Origin: Kitasatospora sp. NBC_00458
Lineage (GTDB): Bacteria; Actinomycetota; Actinomycetes; Streptomycetales; Streptomycetaceae
Assembly: GCF_036013975.1 (NCBI RefSeq)
Contig: NZ_CP107904.1
Coordinates: forward strand, 5,977,001-6,041,000
Length of the DNA stretch: 64,000 nt
Direction: 5' to 3'
The position numbers and the translations under genes are program-made. This document shows, piece after piece, positions 1-14,161 of this stretch. The notes under the pieces are model-generated. The model made no database searches and was not told the origin of the DNA. It saw only the letters and a program-made list of their open reading frames with translations. The first letter of the stretch is position 1. Every line of letters starts with the position of its first letter.

Positions 1-1041
1 GACCGGGAAGCGGGTGTGCCGGCGGTGGCCGGAGGTGAGTCCGGTGGCGGCGCGGACCTCGAACTCGGTCTCGTCGTCGGTGGTGAGCAGCAGGTAGGCG
101 GCGTCGGCGTCGAGCAGGTCGCGGGCGCGCTCGACGGTGTGCTGGAGCAGTGTGTCGAGGTCCTCGCCGGAGCCGAGGCCGGCCAGCAGGTCGAGCCGGG
201 CGGAGGCCTCGGGCTTCTCGCCGGGCAGGGCGCGGGCGGGGGAGCGCAGGACGGCGCGGTCGTCGTCGAGGACGAGCAGGCAGAGGGTGGAGGGGGTGCC
301 GTCGGTGTCGCGGAGGCGGACCTGGACGCCGTAGACGTCGACCGTGGAGCCGTCGGCACGGCGCAGCGCGTAGCCGCCCTCCCAGCGGGCCAGGCGGAGG
401 GTGGCGGCGAGGCCGAGGCCGGGGGTCTGCGGCCAGACGGCGAGGTCGGCCCAGGGGTGGCCGAGGACGCTGTCGGCGGGGTGCTGGAAGAGCGCCTCGG
501 CGTCGGGGTTCCAGGCGAGGACGCGGCCGTCGTCGTCGAGCTGGACCACGGCGACGTGCACCGGGCCGCTGCTCCTGGGCAGTTCGCTGCCGGGCGTGGC
601 GGGGACGGCGTAGCGGGTGCCGGCGACGTGGGCGGGCAGGGCGAGGCGGAACCAGACGGTCTTGCGGCCGGCGCCGTACTCGACGCCCCAGCGTTCGGCG
701 AGGGCCGCGCACATCAGCAGGCCGCGGCCGCCCTCGCCGTCGGGGTCGGCGTAGTGGTCGGAGGCGGTGGCGGGGACGTCGGCGAAGGTGGGCAGGCCGC
801 GTTCGGGGTGGTGGTCGGTGACCTCGATCCGGACGGTGTCGGCCTCGCGGAGGCAGCAGACCTCGGCGGCGGTGCCGGCGTGGACGACGGCGTTGGTGAC
901 GAGTTCGCTGACCAGCACGACGGCGTCGTCGACGACCTCGGGCAGGCCCCAGCCCAGCAGGGCGTCCCGGACGAAGGAGCGGGCGGCGGAGGCCGACCGG
1001 CCCACCGGTTCGAAGGTGGCGGCTGCGCGCGCGGTGACCAC
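1..1041 (-). CDS. ATP-binding anti-sigma / PAS-GAF (SpoIIE-type) regulator, partial
   Basis: Only the N-terminal 347 residues are present; the gene runs off the left edge of the window. Residues about 10-125 form an RsbW-type HATPase_c domain, with an N-box ([13 protein letters not shown], residues 43-55) and a G-box ([10 protein letters not shown] near residue 100). A PAS domain follows at about 150-260 ([11 protein letters not shown], then [14 protein letters not shown]), and a GAF domain begins near residue 290. In Streptomyces this architecture usually ends in a SpoIIE/PP2C phosphatase domain, which is not visible here. Such proteins act in the cytoplasm in partner switching that controls alternative sigma factors. 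The GTG at 1041 was chosen because AGAGGAGA lies about 9 nt upstream. It is divergent from osaA, so a shared stress-signalling role is plausible but inferred. Confidence 0.85.
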   Translation of the reverse strand, partial: MVTARAAATFEPVGRSASAARSFVRDALLGWGLPEVVDDAVVLVSELVTNAVVHAGTAAEVCCLREADTVRIEVTDHHPERGLPTFADVPATASDHYADPDGEGGRGLLMCAALAERWGVEYGAGRKTVWFRLALPAHVAGTRYAVPATPGSELPRSSGPVHVAVVQLDDDGRVLAWNPDAEALFQHPADSVLGHPWADLAVWPQTPGLGLAATLRLARWEGGYALRRADGSTVDVYGVQVRLRDTDGTPSTLCLLVLDDDRAVLRSPARALPGEKPEASARLDLLAGLGSGEDLDTLLQHTVERARDLLDADAAYLLLTTDDETEFEVRAATGLTSGHRRHTRFPV

Positions 1042-1456
1042 GTTGCCACGTCTCCTCTGCTCTGTCCCTGACTGTCCGGGTGCGGCGCCGACTCCCCGGT
1101 GCGTGCCGGCGGGGTGGGCGGCGGCGCTTGGGGCGGGTCGGGGCCCGGTGCAGCGCTCCACCCTACTTTCCGCTTGGTTCCCCGTGGGGGCGGGGCGTCG
1201 AAACAGGCACCGGAGGGTGATTCTGCCCACCTGTTTCGGCCGGGGCGGTACCAACCGAGCGCAACCGGCCTTATACCCGGCGCGAGTGCTGCCAGACTGG
1301 GGGGTCCGCGATGTCCGGTCCGAGCAGTACGGTCGTTGCGGGTGCCGGTGCCCCGTGCGGGTCGCCGGGACGCAAGCCGGGACGGTGCCCGGTGCCGGGC
1401 CCGTCCGGGTCGCGGGTCGCGGGGTGCCGGACAGTACACGATCTGGGAGGGGCCCG
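1042..1456. promoter_or_regulatory. Divergent intergenic region upstream of osaA, with an inverted repeat
   Basis: A 415-bp gap with no supported gene separates the anti-sigma-type gene from osaA. It contains a 9-bp inverted repeat, CGAAACAGG at 1199-1207 and CCTGTTTCG at 1230-1238, with a 22-nt spacer. This could be an operator pair or a leader hairpin. The osaA end carries GGGAGGGG immediately before the TTG start. No sigma-factor consensus was clear enough to call. Confidence 0.35.
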
Positions 1457-6130
<4,674 letters not shown>

Positions 6131-6143
6131 GTACCGTGTCGGG

Positions 6144-6179
6144 GGCGTGAACTCCGGGGTTCGCTCCGGGGTTCACGCC
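6144..6179 (+). terminator. Hairpin terminator after osaA
   Basis: GGCGTGAACTCCGG (6144-6157) pairs with CCGGGGTTCACGCC (6166-6179), giving a 14-bp stem with one G-U pair and an 8-nt loop, 14 nt after the osaA stop. There is no U-tract, as is common in Streptomyces. It should partly uncouple osaA from osaB. Confidence 0.65.
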
Positions 6180-6423
6180 GGTGCGGCGGGCGGTTTGCTG
6201 GCGGGGAGGGGCGGGAACCGGGTAGGGTCACCGATCGTTGCGAACAGTGACCGGATGGCGACTCGCTGGTGAGCGTGCGCCGGTGCACTGTGTGCGTGCC
6301 GCTCCGGACCCAGAGGTGACGGAGCGATGTGCCGGGCGAGGGGGTGCGGCTAGCATGACCGGGGTAGTGGTGGGCAGTACGCGGGTGCCTTCCCCAGGTA
6401 GGCAGGCGACAGGAGGGCGCGTC

Positions 6424-7062
6424 GTGATGCAGAAGGCGAAGATCCTCCTGGTCGACGACCGACCGGAGAACCTGCTGGCGCTGGAGGCGATCCTCTCGGC
6501 GCTGGACCAGACCCTGGTCCGGGCGGCCTCGGGTGAGGAGGCGCTCAAGGCGCTGCTCACCGACGATTTCGCGGTGATCCTGCTGGACGTGCAGATGCCC
6601 GGGATGGACGGCTTCGAGACGGCCGCCCACATCAAGCGGCGCGAGCGCACCCGGGACATCCCGATCATCTTCCTGACCGCGATCAACCACGGGCCGCACC
6701 ACACCTTCCGCGGCTACGCGGCCGGTGCGGTCGACTACATCTCCAAGCCGTTCGACCCGTGGGTGCTGCGCGCCAAGGTCTCGGTCTTCGTGGACCTGTA
6801 CATGAAGAACTGCCAGCTGAAGGAGCAGGCCGCGCTGCTCCGGCTGCAGCTGGAGGAGAGCGGGGCGGAGCCGGCCATCGGCGGTGCGCTGCTGGGCGAG
6901 CTGTCGGCGCGGCTGGCGTCTGTCGAGGAGCAGGCCGAGGCGCTGACCAAGCAGCTGGACGGCACCGAGGACAGCGGGGTCGCGGCCACCGCGGCGCACC
7001 TGGAGCGCAAGCTCGCGGGACTGCGGCGCGCGCTGGACGCACTGCGCCCCGGCGCCGGCTAG
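6424..7062 (+). CDS. osaB: OsaB-type response regulator (receiver plus C-terminal coiled coil)
   Basis: The 212-residue protein has a receiver domain at residues 3-125, with the acidic pair in LLVDDRPENL, phospho-acceptor Asp near 55 (ILLDVQMPGMDG), the conserved Thr in IIFLTAI, and Lys in YISKPFDP. The rest is a helical, probably coiled-coil region (LKEQAALLRLQLEESG to the C-terminus) with no recognisable DNA-binding domain. That is the known layout of OsaB, an orphan-type regulator needed for osmoadaptation in S. coelicolor. Start: AGGAGG at 6411-6416 is 7 nt from GTG 6424 and 10 nt from ATG 6427; both are possible. The gene lies 293 bp after osaA, and the hairpin at 6144 suggests its own promoter in the gap. 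Confidence 0.9.
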   Translation: MMQKAKILLVDDRPENLLALEAILSALDQTLVRAASGEEALKALLTDDFAVILLDVQMPGMDGFETAAHIKRRERTRDIPIIFLTAINHGPHHTFRGYAAGAVDYISKPFDPWVLRAKVSVFVDLYMKNCQLKEQAALLRLQLEESGAEPAIGGALLGELSARLASVEEQAEALTKQLDGTEDSGVAATAAHLERKLAGLRRALDALRPGAG

Positions 7063-7217
7063 GGCCCGCCCCGGGACGCCTGGGAGGGGGCGGAAAGCGG
7101 GGCGGAGAGCGCCGGTCCGTTCCTTCGTCCGGGTGAACCGCGACCGGTGTGACGGTGTGTCTGCGACACGTCCCGGCACCCCGGTCCGACGACGTGGGCA
7201 CAGGTCCCGCACCCCGG

Positions 7218-7223
7218 TAGGCT
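7218..7223 (+). promoter_or_regulatory. -10 hexamer of ftsK, probably leaderless
   Basis: TAGGCT fits the Streptomyces -10 consensus TAGRRT and ends 8 nt before the ATG at 7232. There is no Shine-Dalgarno sequence between them, so transcription probably starts at or next to the start codon. No good -35 was seen. Confidence 0.5.
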
Positions 7224-7231
7224 GCTGACCC

Positions 7232-9913
7232 ATGGCCACACGCACGCCCGGAAGCGCGGCACGCAACCCGAGTCCGGGACCGTCCAAGAAGGCCGCGGCG
7301 AAGGCTCCGGCCAAGCCGCCAGCGAAGAAGGCGGCGGCCAAGAAGGCCGCCCCCGCGAAGAAGACGGCGGCCAAGCCCGCCGCCCCGGCGCCCCCCGCAC
7401 CCCGGCCGATACTCTTCCGCGCCGTGCGCGCCGTCTGGCTCGGCACGGCGCACGGCATCGGCGCGGTCTTCCGCGGGTTCGGCGACGGCGCCAAGAACCT
7501 GGACCCGGCGCACCGCAAGGACGGCGTCGGCCTGCTGCTGCTCGCACTCGCCCTGGTCACCGCGGCCGGCACCTGGTTCAGCCCGCAGGGCTGGCTGGGC
7601 GAGGCGGCCACCAACGTGGTCTCCGGTCTGTTCGGCCGGCTCGATGCGCTGGTGCCGTTCCTGCTGGCCGCGGTCGGGGTCCGGCTGATGCGCCACCCGG
7701 AGCTGCCGGAGGCCAACGGGCGGATCATGATCGGCATGAGCACGCTGCTGGTCGGGGTGCTCGGCCTGGTCCACATCGGCTGCGGCGCGCCCATGATGGG
7801 CAGCGGGGCGACCCGGATAAGGACGGCCGGCGGGATCATCGGCTGGGCCGCCTCCACCCCGATGATGGCCGCCGCCGGGCCCGCGCTCGCGGTGCCGCTG
7901 CTCCTGCTGATCGCCTTCTTCGGCCTGCTGGTCACCACCGCCACCCCGGTCAACCGGATCGGCGAGCGGGTGCGCGCCGTCGGGGTCCGGCTGGGCGTGG
8001 TCGAACCGGGGCCGCAGGAGGCGGAAACCGGGGGGCGCACGCCGGAGCGCGAGCTCTCCAACGAGCCGCCCGAGGACGCCGACCCGTCGGCGCTGCCCTT
8101 CACGGTGGACACCGACGGTGACGGCCTCGACGAGGTGGCCGCCCGCCGGCGCCGCCGCAGGCGCAAGCCGACCGGGGAGCCGGCCGCCGAACCGGACCCC
8201 TTCGCCGAGGAGGCCGCCGACCCGTACGCCACCCGGGACCTCGCCGCCGGCGCCGCCGCCGACCTGGACGGCGCGCTGGTCTACGGCGTGCCCGCCTCCT
8301 CGGCGGTGGCGGACATGATGCACCAGGTGCAGGACCGCACCGCCCCGCCCGAGGAGGCGGCCGTCCCGGCCGCCCGCACCGGCGGCCACGCCGCCCCCGA
8401 CGAGCACGGCCCGGCGCCCGTCCGGATGGAGCAGCTCCAGCTCTCGGCCGGCCTCACCTACGCGCTCCCCCCGCTCGACCTGCTGGACCGCGGCGGCCCG
8501 GCCAAGGCCCGCAGCGCCCTCAACGACGAGGTGGTCGCCCAGCTCACCGGCGTCTTCGCCGAGTTCAAGGTGGACGCCCGGGTGACCGGCTTCACCCGCG
8601 GCCCGACGGTCACCCGCTACGAGGTCGAGCTCGGCCCGGCCGTCAAGGTCGAGCGGATCACCGCCCTCGGCAAGAACATCGCGTACGCGGTGGCCAGCCC
8701 GGACGTGCGGATCATCAGCCCGATCCCGGGCAAGTCGGCGGTCGGCATCGAGATCCCGAACCGGGACCGCGAGATGGTCAACCTCGGCGACCTGCTGCGC
8801 TCGCGCACGGCCGCCGAGGACACCCACCCGATGGTCGTCGGCATGGGCAAGGACGTCGAGGGCCACACCGTGATGGCCAACCTCGCCAAGATGCCGCACA
8901 TCCTGGTGGCCGGCGCGACCGGCGCGGGGAAGTCCTCCTGCATCAACTGCCTGATCACCTCGGTGCTGGCCCGGGCCACCCCGGACGAGGTGCGGATGGT
9001 GCTGGTCGACCCCAAGCGGGTCGAGCTGACCGCGTACGAGGGCATCCCGCACCTGATCACGCCGATCATCACCAACCCGAAGAAGGCCGCCGAGGCCCTC
9101 CAGTGGGTGGTGCGCGAGATGGACATGCGGTACGACGACCTCGCCGCGTACGGCTTCCGGCACGTGGACGACTTCAACGCGGCCGTCCGGGCCGGCACGG
9201 TCACCCCGCCGCTCGGCAGCGAGCGCGAGCTGACGCCGTACCCGTACCTGCTGGTGATCGTCGACGAGCTGGCCGACCTGATGATGGTCGCCCCGCGGGA
9301 CGTCGAGGACTCCGTGGTCCGGATCACCCAGCTCGCCCGCGCGGCCGGCATCCACCTGGTGCTGGCCACCCAGCGGCCCTCGGTCGACGTGGTCACCGGC
9401 CTGATCAAGGCCAACGTGCCGTCCCGGCTGGCCTTCGCGACCTCGGCGATGGCGGACTCCCGGGTCATCCTGGACCAGCCCGGCGCCGAGAAGCTGATCG
9501 GCAAGGGCGACGCGCTGTTCCTGCCGATGGGGGCGAGCAAGCCGGTCCGGATGCAGGGCGCGTTCGTCACCGAGGCGGAGATCGCCGCGGTGGTGAAGCA
9601 CTGCAAGGAGCAGCTGTCCGCCGTCTACCGGGACGACGTGACGGTCGGCGGCGGGCCGAAGAAGGAGATCGACGAGGAGATCGGCGACGACCTGGAGCTG
9701 CTGATCCAGGCGGCCGAGCTGGTCGTCTCCACCCAGTTCGGATCCACCTCGATGCTCCAGCGCAAGCTGCGGGTCGGGTTCGCCAAGGCCGGCCGGCTGA
9801 TGGACCTGATGGAGTCGCGGGGCATCGTCGGTCCGAGCGAGGGCTCCAAGGCCCGCGACGTGCTGGTGAAGCCCGACGAACTGGACGGCGTGATCGTCAC
9901 CATCCGCGGCTGA
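7232..9913 (+). CDS. ftsK: DNA translocase FtsK/SpoIIIE
   Basis: This is an 893-residue ATP-driven DNA pump that acts at division septa to move chromosome arms. Residues 1-55 are a Lys/Ala/Pro-rich basic tail. Residues about 90-235 contain around four hydrophobic helices, the membrane anchor. A charged linker follows, then the FtsK alpha/beta motor with Walker A GATGAGKS near residue 561 and Walker B LLVIVDELADLM near residue 675. The C-terminal 65-70 residues (LLIQAAELVVSTQFGSTSML onward) are the winged-helix gamma domain that reads orienting DNA motifs. In Streptomyces, FtsK helps chromosome partitioning during spore septation. The ATG at 7232 is favoured by the -10 hexamer just upstream. 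Length is typical of the actinobacterial family. Confidence 0.97.
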   Translation: MATRTPGSAARNPSPGPSKKAAAKAPAKPPAKKAAAKKAAPAKKTAAKPAAPAPPAPRPILFRAVRAVWLGTAHGIGAVFRGFGDGAKNLDPAHRKDGVGLLLLALALVTAAGTWFSPQGWLGEAATNVVSGLFGRLDALVPFLLAAVGVRLMRHPELPEANGRIMIGMSTLLVGVLGLVHIGCGAPMMGSGATRIRTAGGIIGWAASTPMMAAAGPALAVPLLLLIAFFGLLVTTATPVNRIGERVRAVGVRLGVVEPGPQEAETGGRTPERELSNEPPEDADPSALPFTVDTDGDGLDEVAARRRRRRRKPTGEPAAEPDPFAEEAADPYATRDLAAGAAADLDGALVYGVPASSAVADMMHQVQDRTAPPEEAAVPAARTGGHAAPDEHGPAPVRMEQLQLSAGLTYALPPLDLLDRGGPAKARSALNDEVVAQLTGVFAEFKVDARVTGFTRGPTVTRYEVELGPAVKVERITALGKNIAYAVASPDVRIISPIPGKSAVGIEIPNRDREMVNLGDLLRSRTAAEDTHPMVVGMGKDVEGHTVMANLAKMPHILVAGATGAGKSSCINCLITSVLARATPDEVRMVLVDPKRVELTAYEGIPHLITPIITNPKKAAEALQWVVREMDMRYDDLAAYGFRHVDDFNAAVRAGTVTPPLGSERELTPYPYLLVIVDELADLMMVAPRDVEDSVVRITQLARAAGIHLVLATQRPSVDVVTGLIKANVPSRLAFATSAMADSRVILDQPGAEKLIGKGDALFLPMGASKPVRMQGAFVTEAEIAAVVKHCKEQLSAVYRDDVTVGGGPKKEIDEEIGDDLELLIQAAELVVSTQFGSTSMLQRKLRVGFAKAGRLMDLMESRGIVGPSEGSKARDVLVKPDELDGVIVTIRG

Positions 9914-10298
9914 CGGACCCCCGGCCGGAGCAGCGGGCACCCCGTCGGGTGCGGCCGCCCGGGCGGGGACTCCCGCCGCTCCGGGGCCGTGCCCCCGGGC
10001 CGCCCGGTGCCCGGCGGACCAGGGGCGGCGGGAGGGTGTTCACCCGTACGGACGGGGGTAGGCGCCCGGTGCGGAACCGATCGGGTGCGTACCGCGTCCC
10101 ATGAGCCACACCGGACGCGCGGCCGGGCCCGGGGTGCTCCGGCGGCGGTGACCCCCCGTGCTGACGGGCGGTCAGTGCACGCCCGGCCCCGCGTCGGGCC
10201 GGCCGGACGCATTCGGTCCTGTTCCGCTTGAGAAACGATCCGCCCGCGCCCCTAGACTGTTCCCCAGCAGGTGGCCCACCGCTCGAAAGGCGTGCACC
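9914..10298 (+). promoter_or_regulatory. Intergenic region and promoter of the RodZ-like gene
   Basis: A 385-bp gap without a supported gene. TTGAGA (10228-10233) and TAGACT (10253-10258), with a 19-bp spacer, form a plausible vegetative promoter for the next gene, and GAAAGG (10285-10290) is its ribosome-binding site. Nothing else recognisable was found. Confidence 0.5.
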
Positions 10299-11174
10299 GT
10301 GACCATCGGCAAGTCCCCCGACCGCGAGAACGCCCCGTCGTCCGCCCTGCCCCCCGGGGCCGCGGAACAGACGGCCGATGCGCCGAGCATCGGCCGGGTG
10401 CTGTCCGCCGCCCGGATCGAGGCCGGGCTCACGGTGGATCAGGTGAGTGGTGCCACCCGGGTGCGGGTGCCGCTCGTCCACGCCATCGAGGAGGACGACT
10501 TCGCCCGCTGCGGCGGCGACTTCTACGCCCGCGGACACATCCGCTCGATCGCGCAGGTGGTCGGCGTGGACGGCGAGGCCCTGGTGGCCCGGTACGACGC
10601 CGACCACGGCGGCTCCCCGGCCTCGCGGCGGCCGACCCAGCTGATCGAGAGCGGGCCGATCAAGGTCCCGGGCCGGGGCCGGCCGAACTGGACGGCCGCG
10701 ATGGTCGCGGCGATCGTCGCGGTGGTCGGGCTGATCGGCTTCAACCTCGTCAGCGGCAAGACCACCACCGCCACCACCACCGGCTCGGCCAGCGCCCCGC
10801 TGCCCTCCGGCTCCGGGACCGGCTCGGTCGCCCCGGCGGCGCCCGCGCCGACCCCGACCGTGCAGCCGCCCGCTCCGGTGCCCAGCGCCGCCGCGATCGC
10901 CGCCGCCCCGGCCGACAAGGTCACCGTGAAGCTGGTCGCCGAGAAGGACACCAGCTGGGTGTCGGCGGTCGACGGCAACGGGAAGTCGCTGTACCAGAAC
11001 AACATCGAGGAGGGTCAGGACCAGACCTTCACCGACCCCAAGCAGATCAAGCTGGTGATCGGCAACGCCGGCGCCGTGCACGTGTACGTCAACGGCAAGG
11101 ACCTCGGCCCGGCGGGCAAGAACGGCCAGGTGGTGCACGTCACGTACACCCCGGGAGACCCGCAGGCGGGCTGA
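10299..11174 (+). CDS. RodZ-like protein: cytoplasmic HTH, one membrane segment, DUF4115
   Basis: The 291-residue protein has a cytoplasmic helix-turn-helix of the HTH_25 type (residues about 28-95, IGRVLSAARIEAGLTVDQVS), one transmembrane segment (about 129-150, WTAAMVAAIVAVVGLIGF), a Thr/Ala/Pro-rich linker, and an extracellular DUF4115 beta domain (about 205-288). This is the RodZ architecture. In rod-shaped bacteria RodZ links cytoskeleton and wall synthesis; its role in hyphal growth is not clear from sequence. The GTG at 10299 is 8 nt after GAAAGG. It lies between ftsK and rimO, a conserved neighbourhood in actinomycetes. Confidence 0.85.
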   Translation: MTIGKSPDRENAPSSALPPGAAEQTADAPSIGRVLSAARIEAGLTVDQVSGATRVRVPLVHAIEEDDFARCGGDFYARGHIRSIAQVVGVDGEALVARYDADHGGSPASRRPTQLIESGPIKVPGRGRPNWTAAMVAAIVAVVGLIGFNLVSGKTTTATTTGSASAPLPSGSGTGSVAPAAPAPTPTVQPPAPVPSAAAIAAAPADKVTVKLVAEKDTSWVSAVDGNGKSLYQNNIEEGQDQTFTDPKQIKLVIGNAGAVHVYVNGKDLGPAGKNGQVVHVTYTPGDPQAG

Positions 11175-11257
11175 TCGCAGGGGGCGTCCGGGCCGGGCCG
11201 GAACCCGTGGAGCGAGGCGCGCGGCCTCCGGGGCGAACGGCTCCGGCGGCCGCGCGT

Positions 11258-11263
11258 TAATCT
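11258..11263 (+). promoter_or_regulatory. -10 hexamer of rimO, probably leaderless
   Basis: TAATCT ends 7 nt before the rimO ATG, in an otherwise GC-rich stretch and with no Shine-Dalgarno sequence in between. This is the arrangement expected of a leaderless transcript. Confidence 0.45.
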
Positions 11264-11270
11264 TGGCCCT

Positions 11271-12743
11271 ATGCCTGAACGCCGTACTGTCGCCCTTGTC
11301 ACGCTCGGATGCGCCCGCAACGAGGTGGACTCCGAGGAACTCGCCGGGCGACTGGAAGCCGACGGCTGGTTGCTCGTGGACGACGCCGCCGAAGCCGATG
11401 TCGCCGTCGTCAACACCTGTGGCTTCGTCGAGGCCGCCAAGAAGGACTCCGTCGACGCCCTGCTGGAGGCCAACGACCTCAAGGGCCACGGCCGCACCCA
11501 GGCGGTCGTCGCGGTCGGCTGCATGGCCGAGCGGTACGGCAAGGAGCTGGCCGACGCGCTGCCCGAGGCGGACGGCGTGCTCGGCTTCGACGACTACTCG
11601 GACATCTCCGACCGCCTGCAGACCATCCTCTCCGGCGGCCACCACGCCCCGCACATCCCCCGCGACCGCCGCAAGCTGCTGCCGCTGAGCCCGGTCGAGC
11701 GGCAGGCCGCCGCCGCCGAGGTCGCCCTGCCCGGCCACGGAGCCCCCGAGGACCTCCCGGAGGGCCTCGCCCCGGCCTCCGGGCCGCGCACCCTGCGCAA
11801 GCGGCTGGACGACAGCCCGGTGGCCTCCGTCAAGCTCGCCTCCGGCTGCGACCGGCGGTGCTCCTTCTGCGCCATCCCGGCCTTCCGCGGCTCGTTCATC
11901 TCCCGCCGCCCCTCCGACGTGCTGCACGAGGCCCAGTGGCTGGCCGAGCAGGGCGTCCGCGAGGTCGTCCTGGTCAGCGAGAACAACACCTCGTACGGCA
12001 AGGACCTCGGGGACATCCGGCTGCTGGAGACGCTGCTCACCGAGATCGCGGAGCTCGACGGCGTCGAGCGGGTCCGGGTCTCCTACCTGCAGCCCGCCGA
12101 GATGCGCCCCGGGCTGATCGACGCGATGACCGGCACCGCGGACGTGGTGCCCTACTTCGACCTCTCGTTCCAGCACTCGGCGCCGGCGGTGCTCCGCCGG
12201 ATGCGCCGCTTCGGCTCCACCGACCAGTTCCTGGAGCTGCTCGGGACGATCCGCTCCAAGGCCCCGCAGGCCGGTGCCCGGTCCAACTTCATCGTGGGCT
12301 TCCCCGGCGAGACCGAGGCGGACTTCGCCGAGCTGGAGCGGTTCGTCACCGGCGCCGGGCTGGACGCGATCGGCGTCTTCGGCTACTCCGACGAGGAGGG
12401 CACCGAGGCCGCCGGCTACCAGGACAAGCTGCCCGAGGACGTGGTCGCGGACCGGCTGGCGAGGCTCAGCCGGCTCGCCGAGGAGATGACCGCCCAGCGG
12501 GCCGAGCAGCGGATCGGCACCGAGGTCGAGGTGCTGGTCGAGTCGGTCGACGGCGACCTGGTCGAGGGCCGCGCCGCCCACCAGGCCCCGGAGACCGACG
12601 GGATCACCACGCTCACCGGCGTCGAGCACCCCGAGGTGGGCGGCTTCTACCGCGCCCGGGTGGTCGCCAGCGAGGGCGTCGACCTGGTCGCCGAGGCGCT
12701 GGAGCAGGTGCGCGTCCGCCGGGCACCGGGAGCAGGGGAATGA
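11271..12743 (+). CDS. rimO: Ribosomal protein S12 methylthiotransferase RimO
   Basis: A 490-residue radical-SAM enzyme that adds a methylthio group to an aspartate of ribosomal protein S12 using two 4Fe-4S clusters and SAM. The N-terminal UPF0004 domain supplies three Cys ([27 protein letters not shown]). The radical-SAM domain carries [11 protein letters not shown] near residue 193, and a TRAM domain forms the C-terminus (about 415-485). It differs from MiaB in this window by the RimO-type SLGCARN-like start and the RRCSFC context. Its stop overlaps the pgsA start by ATGA, so the two genes are probably cotranscribed and translationally coupled. An insert around residues 130-175 (Ala/Pro-rich) is longer than in enterobacterial enzymes. 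Confidence 0.95.
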   Translation: MPERRTVALVTLGCARNEVDSEELAGRLEADGWLLVDDAAEADVAVVNTCGFVEAAKKDSVDALLEANDLKGHGRTQAVVAVGCMAERYGKELADALPEADGVLGFDDYSDISDRLQTILSGGHHAPHIPRDRRKLLPLSPVERQAAAAEVALPGHGAPEDLPEGLAPASGPRTLRKRLDDSPVASVKLASGCDRRCSFCAIPAFRGSFISRRPSDVLHEAQWLAEQGVREVVLVSENNTSYGKDLGDIRLLETLLTEIAELDGVERVRVSYLQPAEMRPGLIDAMTGTADVVPYFDLSFQHSAPAVLRRMRRFGSTDQFLELLGTIRSKAPQAGARSNFIVGFPGETEADFAELERFVTGAGLDAIGVFGYSDEEGTEAAGYQDKLPEDVVADRLARLSRLAEEMTAQRAEQRIGTEVEVLVESVDGDLVEGRAAHQAPETDGITTLTGVEHPEVGGFYRARVVASEGVDLVAEALEQVRVRRAPGAGE

Positions 12744-13375
12744 CCCACGGGCCCGGCGCCCCGGCCGCGGCCCACCCGGGCAGACCGGAGGCCGCGGTGC
12801 CGCCGTCGCCGGGGATCTGGAACATCGCCAACATGCTCACGATGCTCCGGCTGCTGCTCGTGCCGGTCTTCGTGACGCTGCTCTTCGCCGACGGCGGCCA
12901 CGACCCGAAGTGGCGCTCGGTGGCCTGGGCCACCTTCGCCGTCGCGATGATCACCGACCTGTTCGACGGGGAGCTGGCCCGCCGCAAGGGCCTGGTCACC
13001 GACTTCGGCAAGATCGCCGACCCGATCGCCGACAAGGCGATCATGGGCGCGGCGCTGATCGGCCTCTCGGTGCTGGGCGACCTGCCGTGGTGGATCACCG
13101 TGGTGATCCTGGCCCGCGAGCTCGGCATCACGCTGATGCGGTTCTGGGTGATCCGCTTCGGCGTGATCCCGGCCAGCCGGGGCGGCAAGCTGAAGACGCT
13201 CACCCAGGGCATCGCGGTCGGGATGTACGTCCTGGAGCTGACCGGCTGGCTGGCCACCGCCCGGGCCGTGCTGATGGGCCTCGCGGTGCTGCTGACCATC
13301 GGCACCGCGCTGGACTACATCGGGCAGGCCCTGCGGATGCGGCGCGAGGGACTGGCGGCGCGCACGGGGCGCTGA
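12740..13375 (+). CDS. pgsA: CDP-diacylglycerol-glycerol-3-phosphate 3-phosphatidyltransferase
   Basis: This 211-residue integral membrane enzyme makes phosphatidylglycerol phosphate, the first step to phosphatidylglycerol and cardiolipin. The CDP-alcohol phosphotransferase signature is complete: D-x2-D-G-x2-A-R, then G-x3-D-x3-D, in [19 protein letters not shown] and its continuation ADPIAD. Four to six hydrophobic helices flank it. A Pro/Ala-rich N-terminal tail of about 30 residues precedes the first helix. The ATG at 12740 overlaps the rimO stop (ATGA). In mycobacteria the homologue beside clgR is called pgsA3; the same neighbourhood (pgsA, cinA, clgR) is present here. Confidence 0.93.
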   Translation: MTHGPGAPAAAHPGRPEAAVPPSPGIWNIANMLTMLRLLLVPVFVTLLFADGGHDPKWRSVAWATFAVAMITDLFDGELARRKGLVTDFGKIADPIADKAIMGAALIGLSVLGDLPWWITVVILARELGITLMRFWVIRFGVIPASRGGKLKTLTQGIAVGMYVLELTGWLATARAVLMGLAVLLTIGTALDYIGQALRMRREGLAARTGR

Positions 13376-13534
13376 GACCCCGCCGCGCCGCCTCCGGCCG
13401 GACCGGGGCCGACCGGCGGTCGATCGCGGTCGATCCGGTTTCCGCCCGTCGAGGCGGGGGGCTCCGGGGGCCTGCCGGGCTCACAATGGCGGGTACTCCG
13501 GGGCGGGCCCGGGGTGCGAGGGAGGGACGTCGGG

Positions 13535-14161
13535 ATGAGTGGCAGAGCTGCGACGGACGGCAGAACCGACTCAGGTACGGCCGCGGGGGCCGGGCCGGCG
13601 GGGCACGAATCGGCGGGGCACGAATCGGCGGGGCACGAATCGGCGGACCGCGGGCCGGCGGACCACGGCCCGGCGGACTACGGGCTGGCGGAGCGGGCGC
13701 ACGCCGCGCTCCGCGCCGAGGGCGGCACGGTGGCCGTCGCCGAGTCGCTGACCGGGGGGCTGCTGGCGGCCGCGCTGGTGGACGTCCCCGGGGCGTCCAC
13801 GACCTTCCGGGGCTCGGTGACCGCGTACGCGACCGAGCTGAAGGCCTCGGTGCTCGGGGTCGACGAGGGCCTGCTGGAGGTCAGCGGGCCGGTCCACCCG
13901 GTGGTGGCCCGGCAGATGGCCGAGGGCGTGCGGAAGCTGCTGGGTGCCACCTACGGGGTCGCGACGACCGGAGTGGCCGGTCCGGACCCGCAGGACGGGC
14001 AGGCGGTGGGCACCGTATACCTCGCGGTCGCGGGCCCCGGGGGAAGTCTGGTCACTTCGCCCCGGTTGTCGGGGGAGCGTGCCACAATCCGTCACAGGGC
14101 GGTGACCGCCGCTCTGGAGCTGCTCGTCGGGCGGCTTCCGTCCGGTACGCCCACGCACTGA
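13535..14161 (+). CDS. cinA: CinA C-terminal domain protein (PncC-type NMN amidohydrolase)
   Basis: This 208-residue protein contains only the CinA C-terminal domain (residues about 55-203), which in PncC deamidates nicotinamide mononucleotide for pyridine-nucleotide recycling. Family motifs are [27 protein letters not shown], and [21 protein letters not shown]. The N-terminal molybdopterin-binding half found in full-length CinA is absent. In its place is a short segment made of six 5-residue repeats (AGHES three times, then [15 protein letters not shown]). The ATG at 13535 follows GGAGGG by 8 nt. The gene sits between pgsA and clgR, as in other actinobacteria. Confidence 0.88.
   Translation: MSGRAATDGRTDSGTAAGAGPAGHESAGHESAGHESADRGPADHGPADYGLAERAHAALRAEGGTVAVAESLTGGLLAAALVDVPGASTTFRGSVTAYATELKASVLGVDEGLLEVSGPVHPVVARQMAEGVRKLLGATYGVATTGVAGPDPQDGQAVGTVYLAVAGPGGSLVTSPRLSGERATIRHRAVTAALELLVGRLPSGTPTH
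13597..13686 (+). repeat. Six tandem 15-bp repeats in the cinA 5' end
   Basis: Three identical units GGCGGGGCACGAATC (13597-13641) are followed by three diverged units GGCGGACCGCGGGCC, GGCGGACCACGGCCC and GGCGGACTACGGGCT (13642-13686). The unit length keeps the reading frame. The identical copies point to recent slippage or unequal exchange. Confidence 0.9.

Noticed and set aside
6683-9940. A 1085-codon minus-strand open frame opposite ftsK
   Set aside because: Antisense shadow of ftsK; low-complexity His/Arg/Gly-rich translation.
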